From NCBI RefSeq assembly GCF_016741935.1, contig NZ_JAERRG010000034.1, forward strand, positions 1 through 64,000: DNA of 64,000 bases, written 5' to 3'. The translations under genes and the position numbers were made by a program. The notes beneath the pieces are model-generated. The model had not been told where the DNA came from and did no database searches. It saw only the letters and a program-made list of their open reading frames with translations. Source of the DNA: Streptomyces endocoffeicus (GTDB lineage Bacteria > Actinomycetota > Actinomycetes > Streptomycetales > Streptomycetaceae). Position 1 is the first letter of the stretch, and each line of letters starts with the position of its first letter. Shown here one piece after another: positions 25,834 through 34,929 of this stretch.

Positions 25834-26703
25834 ATGACGACGACACCCCCCGGAGCTGGACTGGGCGCGATGATCCGCACGTGGCGGAACCGGCTGCCCC
25901 CGTCAGCCGCTGGGCTGCCGGTCGTCCGCAAGCGCCGGGCTGTCGGGCTGCGGCGCGAGGAACTGGCCGACCTGGCCGGAGTGTCGGTCGACTACGTCGT
26001 GCGCCTGGAGCAGGGGCGGGCCACGACACCCTCGGCGTCGGTGGTGGCGTCCCTGGCGCGCGCTCTCCAACTGTCCACCGCCGAGCGGGACCACCTCTAC
26101 CGGCTGGCCCAGATCGTGCCGCCGGCGGACGGCACGATCTGCGACCATCTCCCGCCCGGTATGCAACGGGTACTCGTCCGCCTCGGAGACGTACCGGTGG
26201 CCGTGTTCGCGGCGGACTGGCAACTGGTGTGGTGGAACCACGGGTGGGCCGCCCTGCTGGGAGACCCCTTGGCCTCGCCGCCGCGGATGCGCAACTTCGC
26301 CCGCGACAGGTTCCCGGTGGACGTCGATCACACCCCCCTCGCGCTGTGGCCGGTCACCGAGACGGACCCCGACACCGCCGACGCCGCCCTCGTCTCCGAT
26401 CTGCGCCGCGCCACCGGCCGCTTCCCCCGGGACAGCCGCCTGGCCGCGCTGGTCCGCGACCTGAACGCAGGCAACGAGAGGTTCGCCGAGCTGTGGGCGA
26501 CGGGAGAGGTGACCGCGAACCGCGAGGTCCACAAGAGGGTCGATCACCCGTCGGTGGGCCCGGTCACGGTGGACTGCGATGTCCTGACCGACGGCGACAC
26601 GGAGCTCAAGATTGTCATCATGACCGCCGCGCCGGGCAGTGAGGACGAGACCAAACTCCAGCTCACCACCGTCGTCGGCCCACCGGCCGGCACGCGCAAC
26701 TGA
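25834..26703 (+). CDS. XRE/MmyB-type regulator (HTH plus MLTR-like sensor domain)
   Basis: An intact 289-residue regulator with GGAGAG upstream of the ATG at 25834. The HTH reads KRRAVGLRREELADLAGVSV and DYVVRLEQGRATTPSASVVA. The C-terminal sensor domain (about 110-280: VAVFAADWQLVWWNHGWAAL, MRNFARDRFPVD, VHKRVDHPSVGPVTVDCDVL) is of the MmyB/MLTR kind that is thought to bind lipids or small aromatics. It probably controls the divergent SDR gene. It serves as an intact comparison for the frameshifted homologue at 14173-15005. Confidence 0.92.
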   Translation: MTTTPPGAGLGAMIRTWRNRLPPSAAGLPVVRKRRAVGLRREELADLAGVSVDYVVRLEQGRATTPSASVVASLARALQLSTAERDHLYRLAQIVPPADGTICDHLPPGMQRVLVRLGDVPVAVFAADWQLVWWNHGWAALLGDPLASPPRMRNFARDRFPVDVDHTPLALWPVTETDPDTADAALVSDLRRATGRFPRDSRLAALVRDLNAGNERFAELWATGEVTANREVHKRVDHPSVGPVTVDCDVLTDGDTELKIVIMTAAPGSEDETKLQLTTVVGPPAGTRN

Positions 26704-26743
26704 CCCGCCCCGCCCATCAGCCCACCGACGGCTCACGGTTTTC

Positions 26744-26908
26744 GTGACGCACCAAACCGTTGCACACGCACCGACGGGTGATCAGGACGGCCCACTGGCG
26801 GACTGCCCGGACAGCGCCCTCGTTCCGCCTGGCCACGAACCGCGGTGCCCTGTTGACATCACCCTCGCCGCGCTGGGTGGTCGGTGGACGCCGCTGGTAG
26901 TCCGCGAG
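26744..26908 (+). pseudogene. HxlR-family regulator, N-terminal remnant
   Basis: A GTG begins a 55-residue frame ending CPVDITLAALGGRWTPLVVR. The Cys and the GG-(K/R)-W-T-x-L-(I/V)-(L/V)-R motif define the start of the HxlR winged-helix domain, with Cys often a redox sensor. Immediately afterwards the match ends and an MFS transporter sequence begins, so most of the wing and recognition helix is gone. Confidence 0.65.
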
Positions 26909-26909
26909 T

Positions 26910-27900
26910 TTGGACCGCGTCAACATGGGTACCGCCGCCCTGACCATGAACACCGACCTCGGGCTGAGCGGCGCCGCCTTCGGTTTCGCCACCGGCATCT
27001 ACTCCGCCGGCTACATCGCCCTCCAGATACCCAGCAACCTGGCCCTGCACCGGTTCGGCCCCCGCCGCTGGCTGACCCTGCTTATGATGTGCTGGGGCGT
27101 CATCGCCACCTGCAACGGCTTCGTCCAGGGCGAGGGCTCCCTGATCACCGCGAGGATCCTCCTGGGGGCCGCCGAATCCGGCTTCCTGCCGGGCATGCTC
27201 CTCTACCTCACCTTCTGGTTCGCCCCGTCCCGGCGCGGCATGATCAGTGTCCTGGCCAGCCTGCCGCTCTACGGCATCATCGGCACCCCACTGTCCGCGA
27301 TCACCGACTCCCCGGCGCAGGCCCATTGGCTGACCGACGAGGAACGTTCCGCCGTCCAGGACGCTGTGGGCACCGCCCCACCACCTCCCGTCGGCCCCGC
27401 ATCCGGCTGACCGACTTCACCGAACGCCTCCGCGACGCACGGCTGCTCACCTTCGCGGTGGCTGTCGGACTGCTCTGGGTGAGATTCGCGGCCCTGACCG
27501 CCTTCCTGCCTCTCATCATCGCCGGGTTCGCCACCCGCTACCACACCCACCTCAGCCTGGTGCAGACCGGGCTGCTCGCCTCCGTCGTCTACGTGCCCGC
27601 CGTGGCCGTCGCCCTGCTGTGTGGGCCCGCAGTTCCGACCGCCGTGGCGAACGGGTCCTGCACTCCGCGGCCGGCGCCCTGCTCTCCGCTCTCGGCACCG
27701 TGATCGCCATCAACGGCGACGGCCTCACCGTCACCCTGATCGGCACCATCATGCTCGCCGCAGGCATCTACGCCAGCCTCAACCTGATGTGGCAACTGCC
27801 CATCGGACACCTGGTACCCGGCGCCGCAACCGCGGTCCACGTCGCCATCACCACCACCCTCGGCAACCTGGCCAGCTTCGCCAGTCCCTACGGAAGGTCT
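26910..27900 (+). pseudogene. MFS transporter (ACS family, organic anion), decayed
   Basis: It starts within the family at DRVNMGTAALTMNTDLGLSG and runs through YIALQIPSNLALHRFGPRRW and AESGFLPGMLLYLTFWFAPS. After SLPLYGIIGTPLSA the sequence jumps to DSPAQAHWLTDEERSAVQD, so the central loop and a helix are deleted. Shifts near 27390 and 27620 lead to LWVRFAALTAFLPLIIAGFA and then GTIMLAAGIYASLNLMWQLP. The C-terminal helix is cut where the VOC gene begins. ACS-family carriers import tartrate, phthalate, galactonate and similar acids. This copy cannot function. Confidence 0.8.
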
Positions 27901-27907
27901 CTGATCC

Positions 27908-28591
27908 ATGCTCACGATCGACCACATCTCACTCGGCACCCAGAACCTCTACGAGGGCACTGAACGGCTCTGCCGCGAGACCGGGCTCGGACAGTACGAA
28001 GGCGGATGGTTCCCGGGCCTCGGCATCGCCAACCGCATCGTCCCCCTCGGTCCGGACCAGTACATCGAGGTCGAGAGCGTCATCGACGCGTACTCGCCGC
28101 AGCGCAACCCCGTCGACAAGTGGTTCTACGACCAGATAGCCGACGGCGACGTGTACATCGGCTGGTGCCTGCGGGTCGACACCCGCGAGGAACTCGAAGC
28201 CGTCGCCGCCCGGCGCGGAACCGAGATCTTCGAGACCGGCATCCGCAAGCGGACCGACGGCACCATGACGGCGCCCGCACATACACCGGACACCGTCTAC
28301 TGCTGGCAACGCGGCCTGCCCAACGTCTTCCACGTCCCCGACATGGCGACACACGCCGCCCGCCAGCCCTGCGAGCAGCCGACAGCTCCCAGGGGGATCA
28401 CCTGGATGGAAGTGGGCGGGAAAGAAGAGGACATGGTGCACTGGGTGGGCGACGAGGCCAGGAACCTGCCACTCGCCTACAACGGCGAACGCCCTGGCCT
28501 GTACGCCGTCGCGATCGGCACCCCCCAGGGGGAGATCGTGATCCGGCGGCCCGCGGTCACGCCCTGGTCCGAACCCGCACCGGCGGTGTGA
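27908..28591 (+). CDS. VOC/glyoxalase-superfamily protein (Glyoxalase_3-like)
   Basis: A 227-residue protein with GGAAGG upstream of the ATG. MLTIDHISLGTQNLYEGTER is the first beta-alpha-beta module with the metal-position His. GIANRIVPLGPDQYIEVESV supplies the Glu typical of the second strand, and ITWMEVGGKEEDMVHWVGDE opens the second half. The pattern matches Glyoxalase_3-type VOC proteins, which often sit with transporters in aromatic or organic-acid catabolism, in line with the decayed ACS transporter upstream. The reaction (isomerase, dioxygenase or lyase) cannot be told. The gene appears intact but has lost its operon partners. Confidence 0.82.
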   Translation: MLTIDHISLGTQNLYEGTERLCRETGLGQYEGGWFPGLGIANRIVPLGPDQYIEVESVIDAYSPQRNPVDKWFYDQIADGDVYIGWCLRVDTREELEAVAARRGTEIFETGIRKRTDGTMTAPAHTPDTVYCWQRGLPNVFHVPDMATHAARQPCEQPTAPRGITWMEVGGKEEDMVHWVGDEARNLPLAYNGERPGLYAVAIGTPQGEIVIRRPAVTPWSEPAPAV

Positions 28592-28721
28592 AAGCCAAGC
28601 GCCGATCCAGTGATTGTGCTATGGGGCTGTAACAGGCGCTGACTGGATGGTCGTGCGCGTCAAGGTCGTTGCTGCCGCCGGTGATCGCGTCATTTCCCGC
28701 AGCACGTTGAGAAGGAGAGGC
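28592..28721. other. Short intergenic region
   Basis: No gene is seen. It ends in a strong GAAGGAGAGG ribosome site that serves the following gene. Confidence 0.4.
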
Positions 28722-29318
28722 ATGAGCGAGGTATTCCCTGGTGACGGCGACGTGAAAGTGATTTTCGCGGCCGCCTTTCTGAAGGGCGGTCCGGGCCAGT
28801 CGGTGGGATCCCCGACCGGGTCGACGCCGAACTGCGACGCCCCCGCGACGCCCGGGCGCATCAAGTACCGCACATACGGCTGGCGGCAATCGGCGATGTG
28901 GCTGTTCTCACGGGCGCGGCCCAACTACGCCCAGGCGCCGGTCGTCTGGGCGGAACTCGAAACGATCGCGCAGGCCAAGCAGTGTGGTCGCCACGATCCC
29001 GGTACCGACGACCTGCTGCTGGCCGTCCTGGCCGCCTATGAGGTTGCCCAGCAGTACCCGCACCTGGCACGTCCGCCGGGCGACGGTTACAACGGCGGAC
29101 GGCTGCTCGCCGAGGCCGACGTCCGCTACCACGACGCACACCACCTTGCCCAGCTCACTGACCTCGGACTCGACCCACATCACCTGCGCTGGTACGTGCC
29201 CACGCTGCCCGACGACACCGCAGCGATGCTGCGCAGCGTGTTCCCCGGGCCAGACAACCGTGCCACTCGCCTACTGACCACAGTCAGCGTCGATGTGAGC
29301 CAGCTGCGCGGGGATTGA
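28722..29318 (+). CDS. Hypothetical protein with Clp-N-like region
   Basis: 198 residues from an ATG seven bases after GAAGGAG. The first 45 residues are low-complexity and Gly/Pro/Ser-rich. The remainder (MWLFSRARPNYAQAPVVWAE, AKQCGRHDPGTDDLLLAVLA, AYEVAQQYPHLA and GGRLLAEADVRYHDAHHLAQ) resembles one Clp N-terminal repeat (GT-x-HLLLALL), a substrate-adapter fold that occurs alone in several Streptomyces proteins. No ATPase domain is present. It might be a stand-alone adapter or a degenerate protein. The unusual N-terminus may come from fusion. Confidence 0.6.
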   Translation: MSEVFPGDGDVKVIFAAAFLKGGPGQSVGSPTGSTPNCDAPATPGRIKYRTYGWRQSAMWLFSRARPNYAQAPVVWAELETIAQAKQCGRHDPGTDDLLLAVLAAYEVAQQYPHLARPPGDGYNGGRLLAEADVRYHDAHHLAQLTDLGLDPHHLRWYVPTLPDDTAAMLRSVFPGPDNRATRLLTTVSVDVSQLRGD

Positions 29319-29321
29319 ATT

Positions 29322-29760
29322 GGCTGATCTGTGCAGAGCTTGAATTGGCCTTCTCCTACGGCTACTTCGAAGTGGTACGCAACCTCGCCGCCACTCTGGA
29401 CTGCGGCATCACCACCGTGCTCGACGCCGGCGGTGCCGACCTCGGCGTCCGCCAAGCCGTGGAGGACGGGCTGATCGAGGGCCTGGCTGCGCATCGCGAT
29501 CACGATCCTCAGTCAGACCGGCGGGCGCAACGACGGGTGGTCGCCTTCCGGGACCTACGTCGCGTCCTTCGCCGCTCCCCGGGTCGGCCGGAGGGTGTTG
29601 TGGACGGTCCGGAGGAGATGCGCAAACGGGCCCGCGAGGTCATCCGGGCCGGAGCCGACGTGCTCAGGGTCTGCACCGCCGGCGGGGTTCTCTCGCCCCG
29701 CGACACCGCACGCCACGCGCACTTCCGCCCCGGCCGCGGCGCTTCTGGCGGTGACCGGTG
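29322..29760 (+). pseudogene. Metal-dependent amidohydrolase (PF01979-type), fragment
   Basis: The first frame reads FEVVRNLAATLDCGITTVLD and AGGADLGVRQAVEDGLIEG. A shift near 29485 continues LRIAITILSQTGGRNDGWSP, and another shift near 29580 returns to GPEEMRKRAREVIRAGADVL and VCTAGGVLSPRDTARHAHF. This is the middle of an imidazolonepropionase-like or prolidase-like amidohydrolase, with TGGH altered to TGGR and the carbamylated-Lys position replaced by Arg (LRVCTAGG, not LKV). The N-terminal HxH and the C-terminus are missing. It is dead. Confidence 0.75.
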
Positions 29761-29885
29761 GCGCGGCCTCAGGGCCGGGGCCTGGGGGCACCCCTTGGGG
29801 CTGCGGTTCGGTCACCGAGCCCGCCACCATGGAGCCAACCGCCGGCGGTCCCAGTGCTGCTCGGGGATCGAGCCGTCGTCCGCCG

Positions 29886-30770
29886 ATGCGTGAAGCGCAG
29901 TTCCTTGCGCCGGAGCCCTACCAATGGACGGTCGACGGGACGCTGGACTACATGGATCGCGCGGGTGTCGCGATGCAGTTGTTGAGCAACATCCCCAAGA
30001 CCCCGGACGCCCTTCGGGCGTCCAACGACTACGGAGCGTCGGTCGTGGCGGACCATCCGGCGAGGTTCGGTCTGCTCGCGGCCCTGCCCACCGACGACCC
30101 TGCCGTCGCCCTCGCCGAAATCGAGCGAGCCTCCAGCGAACTACACGCGGACGGGTTCGCGGTGACCTGCCACTACAACGGGGTCTACCTGGGCGATGCG
30201 AGTCTGGAACCGGTCTGGGCCGAACTCGATCGCCGAGGTGCGACCGTGTTCGCCCACCCGGACGCCTACGCCCCGGCGTCCATGGGGCGGCCCAGCCCCT
30301 TGCTGGAAGTCGCCTTCGAAACCGCCCGTACGGTCATCGACATGCTCTACGCGGGCATCTTCCGCAGGTTCCCGAACATGCGGCTGATCGTCGCGCACTG
30401 CGGCGGTGCGCTGCCTGCCTTGTCCGGCCGCCTGCATCTGCTGGGCACCGAGGCATGGGTGCCGAACCCGAACGGACTCACCCAGAGCGAGATACGGGAC
30501 CACCTCGCCCGGCTGTATCTGGACACCGCCGCCACCGGCACCATCCACACCCTCGCACCAGCCCTGGCCATGACATCACCCGAGCACATCGTGTACGGCT
30601 CGGACTCCGGCGTTCCTTGCAGCACGGAGCACACACTGGAAACCAACCGGCACGCCGTGGTGGACTTCACCGGGCTACCCCGTGATCAACTCGAAGCCAT
30701 CGGCCGCAATGCGCTGCCTTTGTTCCCGCGAGCCGCAGCCCGAGTCGGCCGACAGGTCACGACGGCCTGA
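29886..30770 (+). pseudogene. Amidohydrolase-2 (ACMSD-like) protein, 5'-truncated
   Basis: An open frame of about 294 residues from ATG 29886: MREAQFLAPEPYQWTVDGTL, VVADHPARFGLLAALPTDDP, a histidine in VFAHPDAYAP, FPNMRLIVAHCGGALPALSG and YGSDSGVPCSTEH with the late catalytic Asp. The usual first 25-30 residues, carrying the HxH metal ligands, are missing, and the upstream frame has only low-complexity sequence. The body is otherwise in one frame, so translation is possible, but a metal site without HxH would be defective. It is unrelated in detail to the stub at 21187. Confidence 0.7.
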
Positions 30771-31119
30771 AGATCGCTGCCTTGGAGACCCGAGCCCATG
30801 CACTGCCGGCCGCCGCAGTGCCGGCTCTGCTGCGCGCGGGGTGAGCCGGGGCGGGGCAGGCTGGTGGCCAGGAACCAGGTGGAGTTCTCGGACAGTGTGG
30901 CCGGGTCAGTGGTGGCCACGAACAGCCCAGGGTCTTCCGACGGCGGGCGGCCATCATCTGGGCCCAGGCGGGCTTGAGGGCCTGCCCCCGGACGGTCAGG
31001 TCTTTGAGGTGCCGAAATGTGGTGCACTTCGACACCGTCGTGCGACCCGCACATCTCGCAGGTGTCGGCGAGCAGGGGCAGTCCGCTTATGGCTCCGCCC
31101 GTGATCCGTCGGATGGAGC
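30771..31119 (-). pseudogene. IS701-like transposase remnant
   Basis: Minus-strand frames between about 31050 and 30830 read FRHLKDLTVRGQALKPAWAQ, MMAARRRKTLG and, after a shift, LFVATTDPATLSENSTWFLA and TSLPRPGSPRA. The last block (ATTDP-TLP-STWYLATNLPRPG) is diagnostic for IS701-group transposases. Only about 75 residues remain. The rest of the interval holds nothing recognisable. Confidence 0.6.
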
Positions 31120-32151
31120 TCAGGGGTGCATGACGATCTTTCCCACGTGCCCCCTGCGGGAGAGTTCTTCCTGCGCCTGAGCAGCCTGGTTCAGTGGGAA
31201 AGTCGCGGCGATGACGGGCTGGACCTCGGCCCGACGGGCCAGGTCCATGAGCAGGTCGAAGTGTGTGGGCGTGTGCATCGCGGACCCGATGACCTGGGCG
31301 TTGTGCAGATAGAGACGGCGTACGTCAAAGGTCACGTCGTAGCCACCGAGTGCGCCGGCGATGACCCACCGGCCCCCTTCGCGCAGTAGCGGCAGCCCCT
31401 CACTCACCAGCTCGCCGGCCACGACGTCGAGTGCGACGTCGATGCCCTCCGGGGCGGCAGTGCGGATCTGCTCGGCGACGTCTCCTGCGCGATCGATGAC
31501 TTCGTGCGCGCCTGCTTCGCGCACCGCATCGATCTTGGGTCCGCTGCTGATGGCGAGCACCCTTGCGCCGCGCGCACGGGCGATCTGCATCAGCGCGAGG
31601 CCGACGCCGCCGGACGCTCCCGAGACCAGGGCGGTTTCTCCCTTCTGCAGTCGGCCTCGCTCGATCATGCCCAGCGCCGTGCCGTACGCGGTCGGCAACG
31701 TCGCGAGCTGCTCGTCCGTGAGCGGGGATACCGTCACATCATGTACACGCTCCACCGGCGCTGTCACATACTCGGCGTATCCCCCGTCGCGTTCGCTCCC
31801 CATCAGGCCCACCGGGTGGGCGTCCGGCCCTTCGGTCTCGTAGATCGCGGGGTCGACGACCACTCGGCGTCCGACGAGGCCCCCCTCCACTCCGGTCCCG
31901 ACGGCCACGACGCGGCCGGCCACGTCGGCGCCCTGGGTACGCGGGAAGTCGATCGGGCCGCGCCAGCCCGACATCGCCTTCGGGTCTCCTGGACGGCCGT
32001 AGGCGCCCTCCCGAGTCCACAGGTCGGTGTTGTTCAGGGCTACTGCACTGACCTGGACCAGCACCTCCCCTGCCTGAGGGGCGGGGACGGCGACCTCCGT
32101 CAACTCAAGGACCTCCGGTCCTCCGTGCCTGGTGATGCGCACCGCTCGCAT
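31120..32151 (-). CDS. NADPH:quinone-oxidoreductase-like MDR protein
   Basis: A 343-residue medium-chain dehydrogenase from MRAVRITRHGGPEVLELTEV, with an in-frame ATG 18 bases earlier as alternative. Landmarks are VSAVALNNTDLWTREG, QGADVAGRVVAVG, the cofactor loop VSGASGGVGLALMQIARARG and a C-terminal GHVGKIVMHP typical of the quinone reductase branch. Zinc-ligand cysteines are absent. It reduces quinones or enones with NAD(P)H. It is divergent from a TetR gene, with two mirrored operator copies between them, which suggests substrate-inducible expression. Quinone or electrophile detoxification is the likely role. Confidence 0.9.
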   Translation of the reverse strand: MRAVRITRHGGPEVLELTEVAVPAPQAGEVLVQVSAVALNNTDLWTREGAYGRPGDPKAMSGWRGPIDFPRTQGADVAGRVVAVGTGVEGGLVGRRVVVDPAIYETEGPDAHPVGLMGSERDGGYAEYVTAPVERVHDVTVSPLTDEQLATLPTAYGTALGMIERGRLQKGETALVSGASGGVGLALMQIARARGARVLAISSGPKIDAVREAGAHEVIDRAGDVAEQIRTAAPEGIDVALDVVAGELVSEGLPLLREGGRWVIAGALGGYDVTFDVRRLYLHNAQVIGSAMHTPTHFDLLMDLARRAEVQPVIAATFPLNQAAQAQEELSRRGHVGKIVMHP

Positions 32152-32192
32152 GAAATCGGACACACCCATCGCTTGAACCTCCTCGCAGGTAT

Positions 32193-32230
32193 ACTGATCT
32201 GTGAACATCTCCCACCGTACACCGATCAGT
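32193..32230. promoter_or_regulatory. Mirrored operator pair for the TetR regulator
   Basis: ACTGATCTGTGAAC (32193-32206) and GTACACCGATCAGT (32217-32230) share ACTGATC-N-GTG-N-AC in inverted orientation. They occupy the short gap between the divergent quinone-reductase and TetR genes, and the second one overlaps the TetR leader. They fit binding sites for autorepression and repression of the reductase. Confidence 0.7.
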
Positions 32231-32243
32231 GAAGGGGCCCGCA

Positions 32244-32819
32244 GTGCAGGAAGCGCGGTCTATGACGCCGGCCGGCCGCCGCATCGTGGCGGCCGCAGAG
32301 GAGTTGTTCTACAACCGCGGAATCACAGCGGTCGGCGTGGATCTGATTGCTGAGCACTCAGGGGTAACCAAGCGGACCCTGTACAACCAGTTCGGTTCGA
32401 AAGACCACCTCGTGGCGACTTATCTCACGGAGCGCGACCAGCGCTGGCGGTCACTCGTCCGTGCCGCCGTCGACGCCAGCGACACTCCCGCCGAGGCCGT
32501 CACCGCACCCTTCGAGGCACTGCGGACCTGGAGCGAAACCAACACCCGCGGATGCGCCTTCATCAACGCACTCGCCGAACTCCCGGACTCCTCACATCCC
32601 GCGCACCGCATCGCCGCGAACCAGAAGCTCTGGCTGCTGAACCTGTTCAAGGAACTCGCCGTCACAGCGGGCTGCTCACACCCAGCCACCCTCGCTACCC
32701 AGCTCCTCGTGCTGCATGAGGGTGCTGTCGCCACGCGGCCCCTCTCGCTCGACAGCCTTCCGGAGAGCACTGACCTGGCACGAGCCCTGGTCCAAACCGG
32801 CACATCGCCCCGCCACTAG
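32244..32819 (+). CDS. TetR-family transcriptional repressor
   Basis: A 191-residue protein from GTG 32244, which has AAGGGG upstream. The open frame begins at 32229, inside the operator, and an ATG at 32262 is another option. The HTH is RRIVAAAEELFYNRGITAVG, VDLIAEHSGVTKRTLYNQFG and SKDHLVATYL. The C-terminal domain (about 90-185) is of the TetR_C type with WSETNTRGCAFINALAEL, common in regulators of quinone- or aldehyde-reductase genes. The divergent reductase and the operator pair mark its target. Confidence 0.9.
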   Translation: MQEARSMTPAGRRIVAAAEELFYNRGITAVGVDLIAEHSGVTKRTLYNQFGSKDHLVATYLTERDQRWRSLVRAAVDASDTPAEAVTAPFEALRTWSETNTRGCAFINALAELPDSSHPAHRIAANQKLWLLNLFKELAVTAGCSHPATLATQLLVLHEGAVATRPLSLDSLPESTDLARALVQTGTSPRH

Positions 32820-32833
32820 TAGATTGTCGCGGC

Positions 32834-33135
32834 TCATTTTTGCTGTGTGGCTGGGTAGAGGTGGCGCAGTTTCACGCGTGCGTCGTCGGTGGTGGAGTGC
32901 CAGTCGACTTGGCGCTGGTTACTGTTGGTGCTGCTGCCAGGCGGCGAGTTCGGTGTTGAGCACGGCGAGGTCGTCGATGCGGCGGTCCAGGCACTGGCGG
33001 GTGAGGGCGGAGAGCTCGATCTCGGCGGTGTTGAGCCAGGACCCGTGTTTGGGGATGTGGTGGATCTCCAGGCGCTGGGCCAGCGCGAAGGCCTTCCCCG
33101 GGTCGAACGCCTCGTAGCGCACCGATGAGTTTCCC
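32834..33135 (-). pseudogene. IS630-family transposase, C-terminal remnant
   Basis: The minus strand reads RYEAFDPGKAFALAQRLEIH and HIPKHGSWLNTAEIELSALT, where the Asn-x-x-Glu of GSWLN-AEIE holds the last catalytic residue, then RQCLDRRI. A shift near 32920 leads to DWHSTTDDARVKLRHLYPAT and QQK before a TGA at 32834. This is the C-terminal quarter of an IS630/Tc1-type transposase. The first two catalytic Asp residues are missing. It has cut into the PucR-like gene on the right. Confidence 0.8.
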
Positions 33136-33198
33136 GCGCCGCGCTGGTCTATACGCCCGACACCGACGGACGGAAGGCTGAGCCATGCGGAAACTGAT

Positions 33199-33921
33199 CT
33201 ACGGCATGAACCTGACCGCACGCTCGGCGTCCGGTCGCGGCCTGCGCGATCGGGTCCATATGCCCCCTGCTCCCAGCATGTGGCCGACGAGATGGCCCAT
33301 GGAGTCCACGACGGAGAGCGACTGCCCGGAGACCGCGGTGGCGGATGCCCCGCGGGCGGCGTCCACCACCGCGGTCTCCGGCGCCACCGCCAGCACCTCG
33401 CCCGCCGGGGCCACGACCGCCGCCCAGCCCCCGTACTCCCGCGCCAGCTCCCGCGTGGTGCCCCGCACCGCGCCCAGCTCCAGCGCCGCGGCGGTGAGCC
33501 GCGGGTAGAGGTGCAGAGCGCGGTGCAGAGCGGAGCGTTCTTCACTCGCGATCCGGCTGGCCAAGGCCTGGGCGAGCGCCACGAACGGGGTCGTGTACGG
33601 CACCACGAGCACCGGCAAACCGGTCTCCTCGCCGACCCGCACGACCTCCGGCGGCACGTCGTCGTAGACGAGGTCGACGGCGATCCCGATGCCCGCCGCC
33701 CCCGTCTCGGCGAGTCGGCGGGCCGTCGCGGCCACGGATTCGGGCCCCGGGCGCCCTATGCCGGTGGTGAGCACCAGAGAACCGGCCTCCAGCCACGGCA
33801 TGGGATCGCACACCTCACTCGCGCGCACCCAACTGATCGGCCGGTCGAGCCCGCTCGCGCCGGCGGCCACGGTCAGCTCGAACTCACGGCGCGCGACGGG
33901 TTCCCGGACGGTGAGGGGCAT
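33199..33921 (-). pseudogene. PucR-family regulator, 3'-truncated
   Basis: From ATG 33921 the protein reads MPLTVREPVARREFELTVAA, ISWVRASEVCDPMPWLEAGS, LVLTTGIGRPGPESVAATAR and ETGLPVLVVPYTTPFVALAQ. This is the N-terminal PucR sensor domain found in regulators of purine, GABA or carbon catabolism. The central domain starts, but the C-terminal PucR-type HTH (normally 60 residues at the end of a protein of about 500) is lost where IS630 sequence begins. Without the HTH it cannot bind DNA. Confidence 0.82.
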
Positions 33922-34110
33922 GGGCACGGCTCCTTCCGAGAAGAACAGGCCCCCATTACGCCATGTCCTGCCCGGTCGTCGTACCGCGGCCCCTTCCACG
34001 GCGGGGTCTGCCTCGGCGAATACCTCACCGCGCGTCCGACCCAACGAGCCCATGAAGAGCACGGCCTGAACCGCGTAGTTCAGACCGCGCTCGGTGCGTG
34101 TTCCTGTAGC

Positions 34111-34476
34111 TCAGCCCTCGCATATGACCGTGCGCAAGTGGGTGGCGAAGACGTCGGGGATCTCGACGAACCCGGTGTGGCCGCCGGGGAACGTCGTCGG
34201 CTCGGTGCCCAGCGACTGAGCGAGCGCGCGGGAGGTTCGGTCGCAGAGCTGTCCGGCGGAGTCGCCGCCGATGCCCACCACGATCCGGGGGGTCGCCGCG
34301 CGCAGGACTGCCGCGTCAGGCTGCCAGTAAGTGGAGGCGCGCATCTCGTGCGCGAACCAGCGGCGCTCGTCCGCCACCCGCTGTGGATCGCGCTCCCCGC
34401 CGAACATCTGCTCAACCACGGGCTCGGACATCGTGATGCCGGCCTGGGCGGAGAACTTCTTCCAGGCCCCCGTCAC
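34111..34476 (-). pseudogene. Alpha/beta-hydrolase, C-terminal half
   Basis: The minus frame reads RWFAHEMRASTYWQPDAAVL, PRIVVGIGGDSAGQLCDRTS and TFPGGHTGFVEIPDVFATHL before a normal stop. The late catalytic His lies in GGHTGF. The nucleophile elbow and first half are absent beyond 34476, where a different fragment begins on the plus strand. It is a remnant of a Streptomyces-type hydrolase. Confidence 0.7.
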
Positions 34477-34490
34477 GTCGCCCGCGCTCC

Positions 34491-34727
34491 GGCATCGCCA
34501 TCCCCGACCGCGACCAGTCCTGGACCGAACGCCTCCGCGCCATCGGGCACCGGATCCACCACGCGCTCAGCACACACCCGATCGTCGTCACCCTCATCAC
34601 GACCGGCACCACCAGCCCACGCACCACCGAAGCCCTGCGTCCGGTCGAGGAACTGCTCGCCGCACTCCACGACGCCGGATTCGACGACCACGACGCGCTA
34701 CGCGCCGCCAACCGCCAACACTCCTGA
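34491..34727 (+). pseudogene. TetR-type C-terminal domain remnant
   Basis: A frame without a start codon reads GIAIPDRDQSWTERLRAIGH, RIHHALSTHPIVVTLITTGT, TSPRTTEALRPVEELLAALH and DAGFDDHDALRAANRQHS, then TGA. This resembles the tetracycline-repressor-like C-terminal dimerisation domain (TetR_C_1). The DNA-binding half is missing. It abuts the truncated hydrolase on the left. Confidence 0.55.
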
Positions 34728-34929
34728 ACTCGAACGGCTGGGCCGGGAGTGAACCCGGTCTCCGGGAACCCACACGCCCGGCACGCCGTCTTGGCCGCCG
34801 TCACCACAGAGCAACACAGAGGCCAGGTCCGGCAGCCGTCGGTCGCCGCAGGCGACCCGTCCCGGCACAACCTCGGCCGGGTCGAGCATCCATCACCATC
34901 TCGTCGCCTCCTGAGACGGAGTGCTCGCG

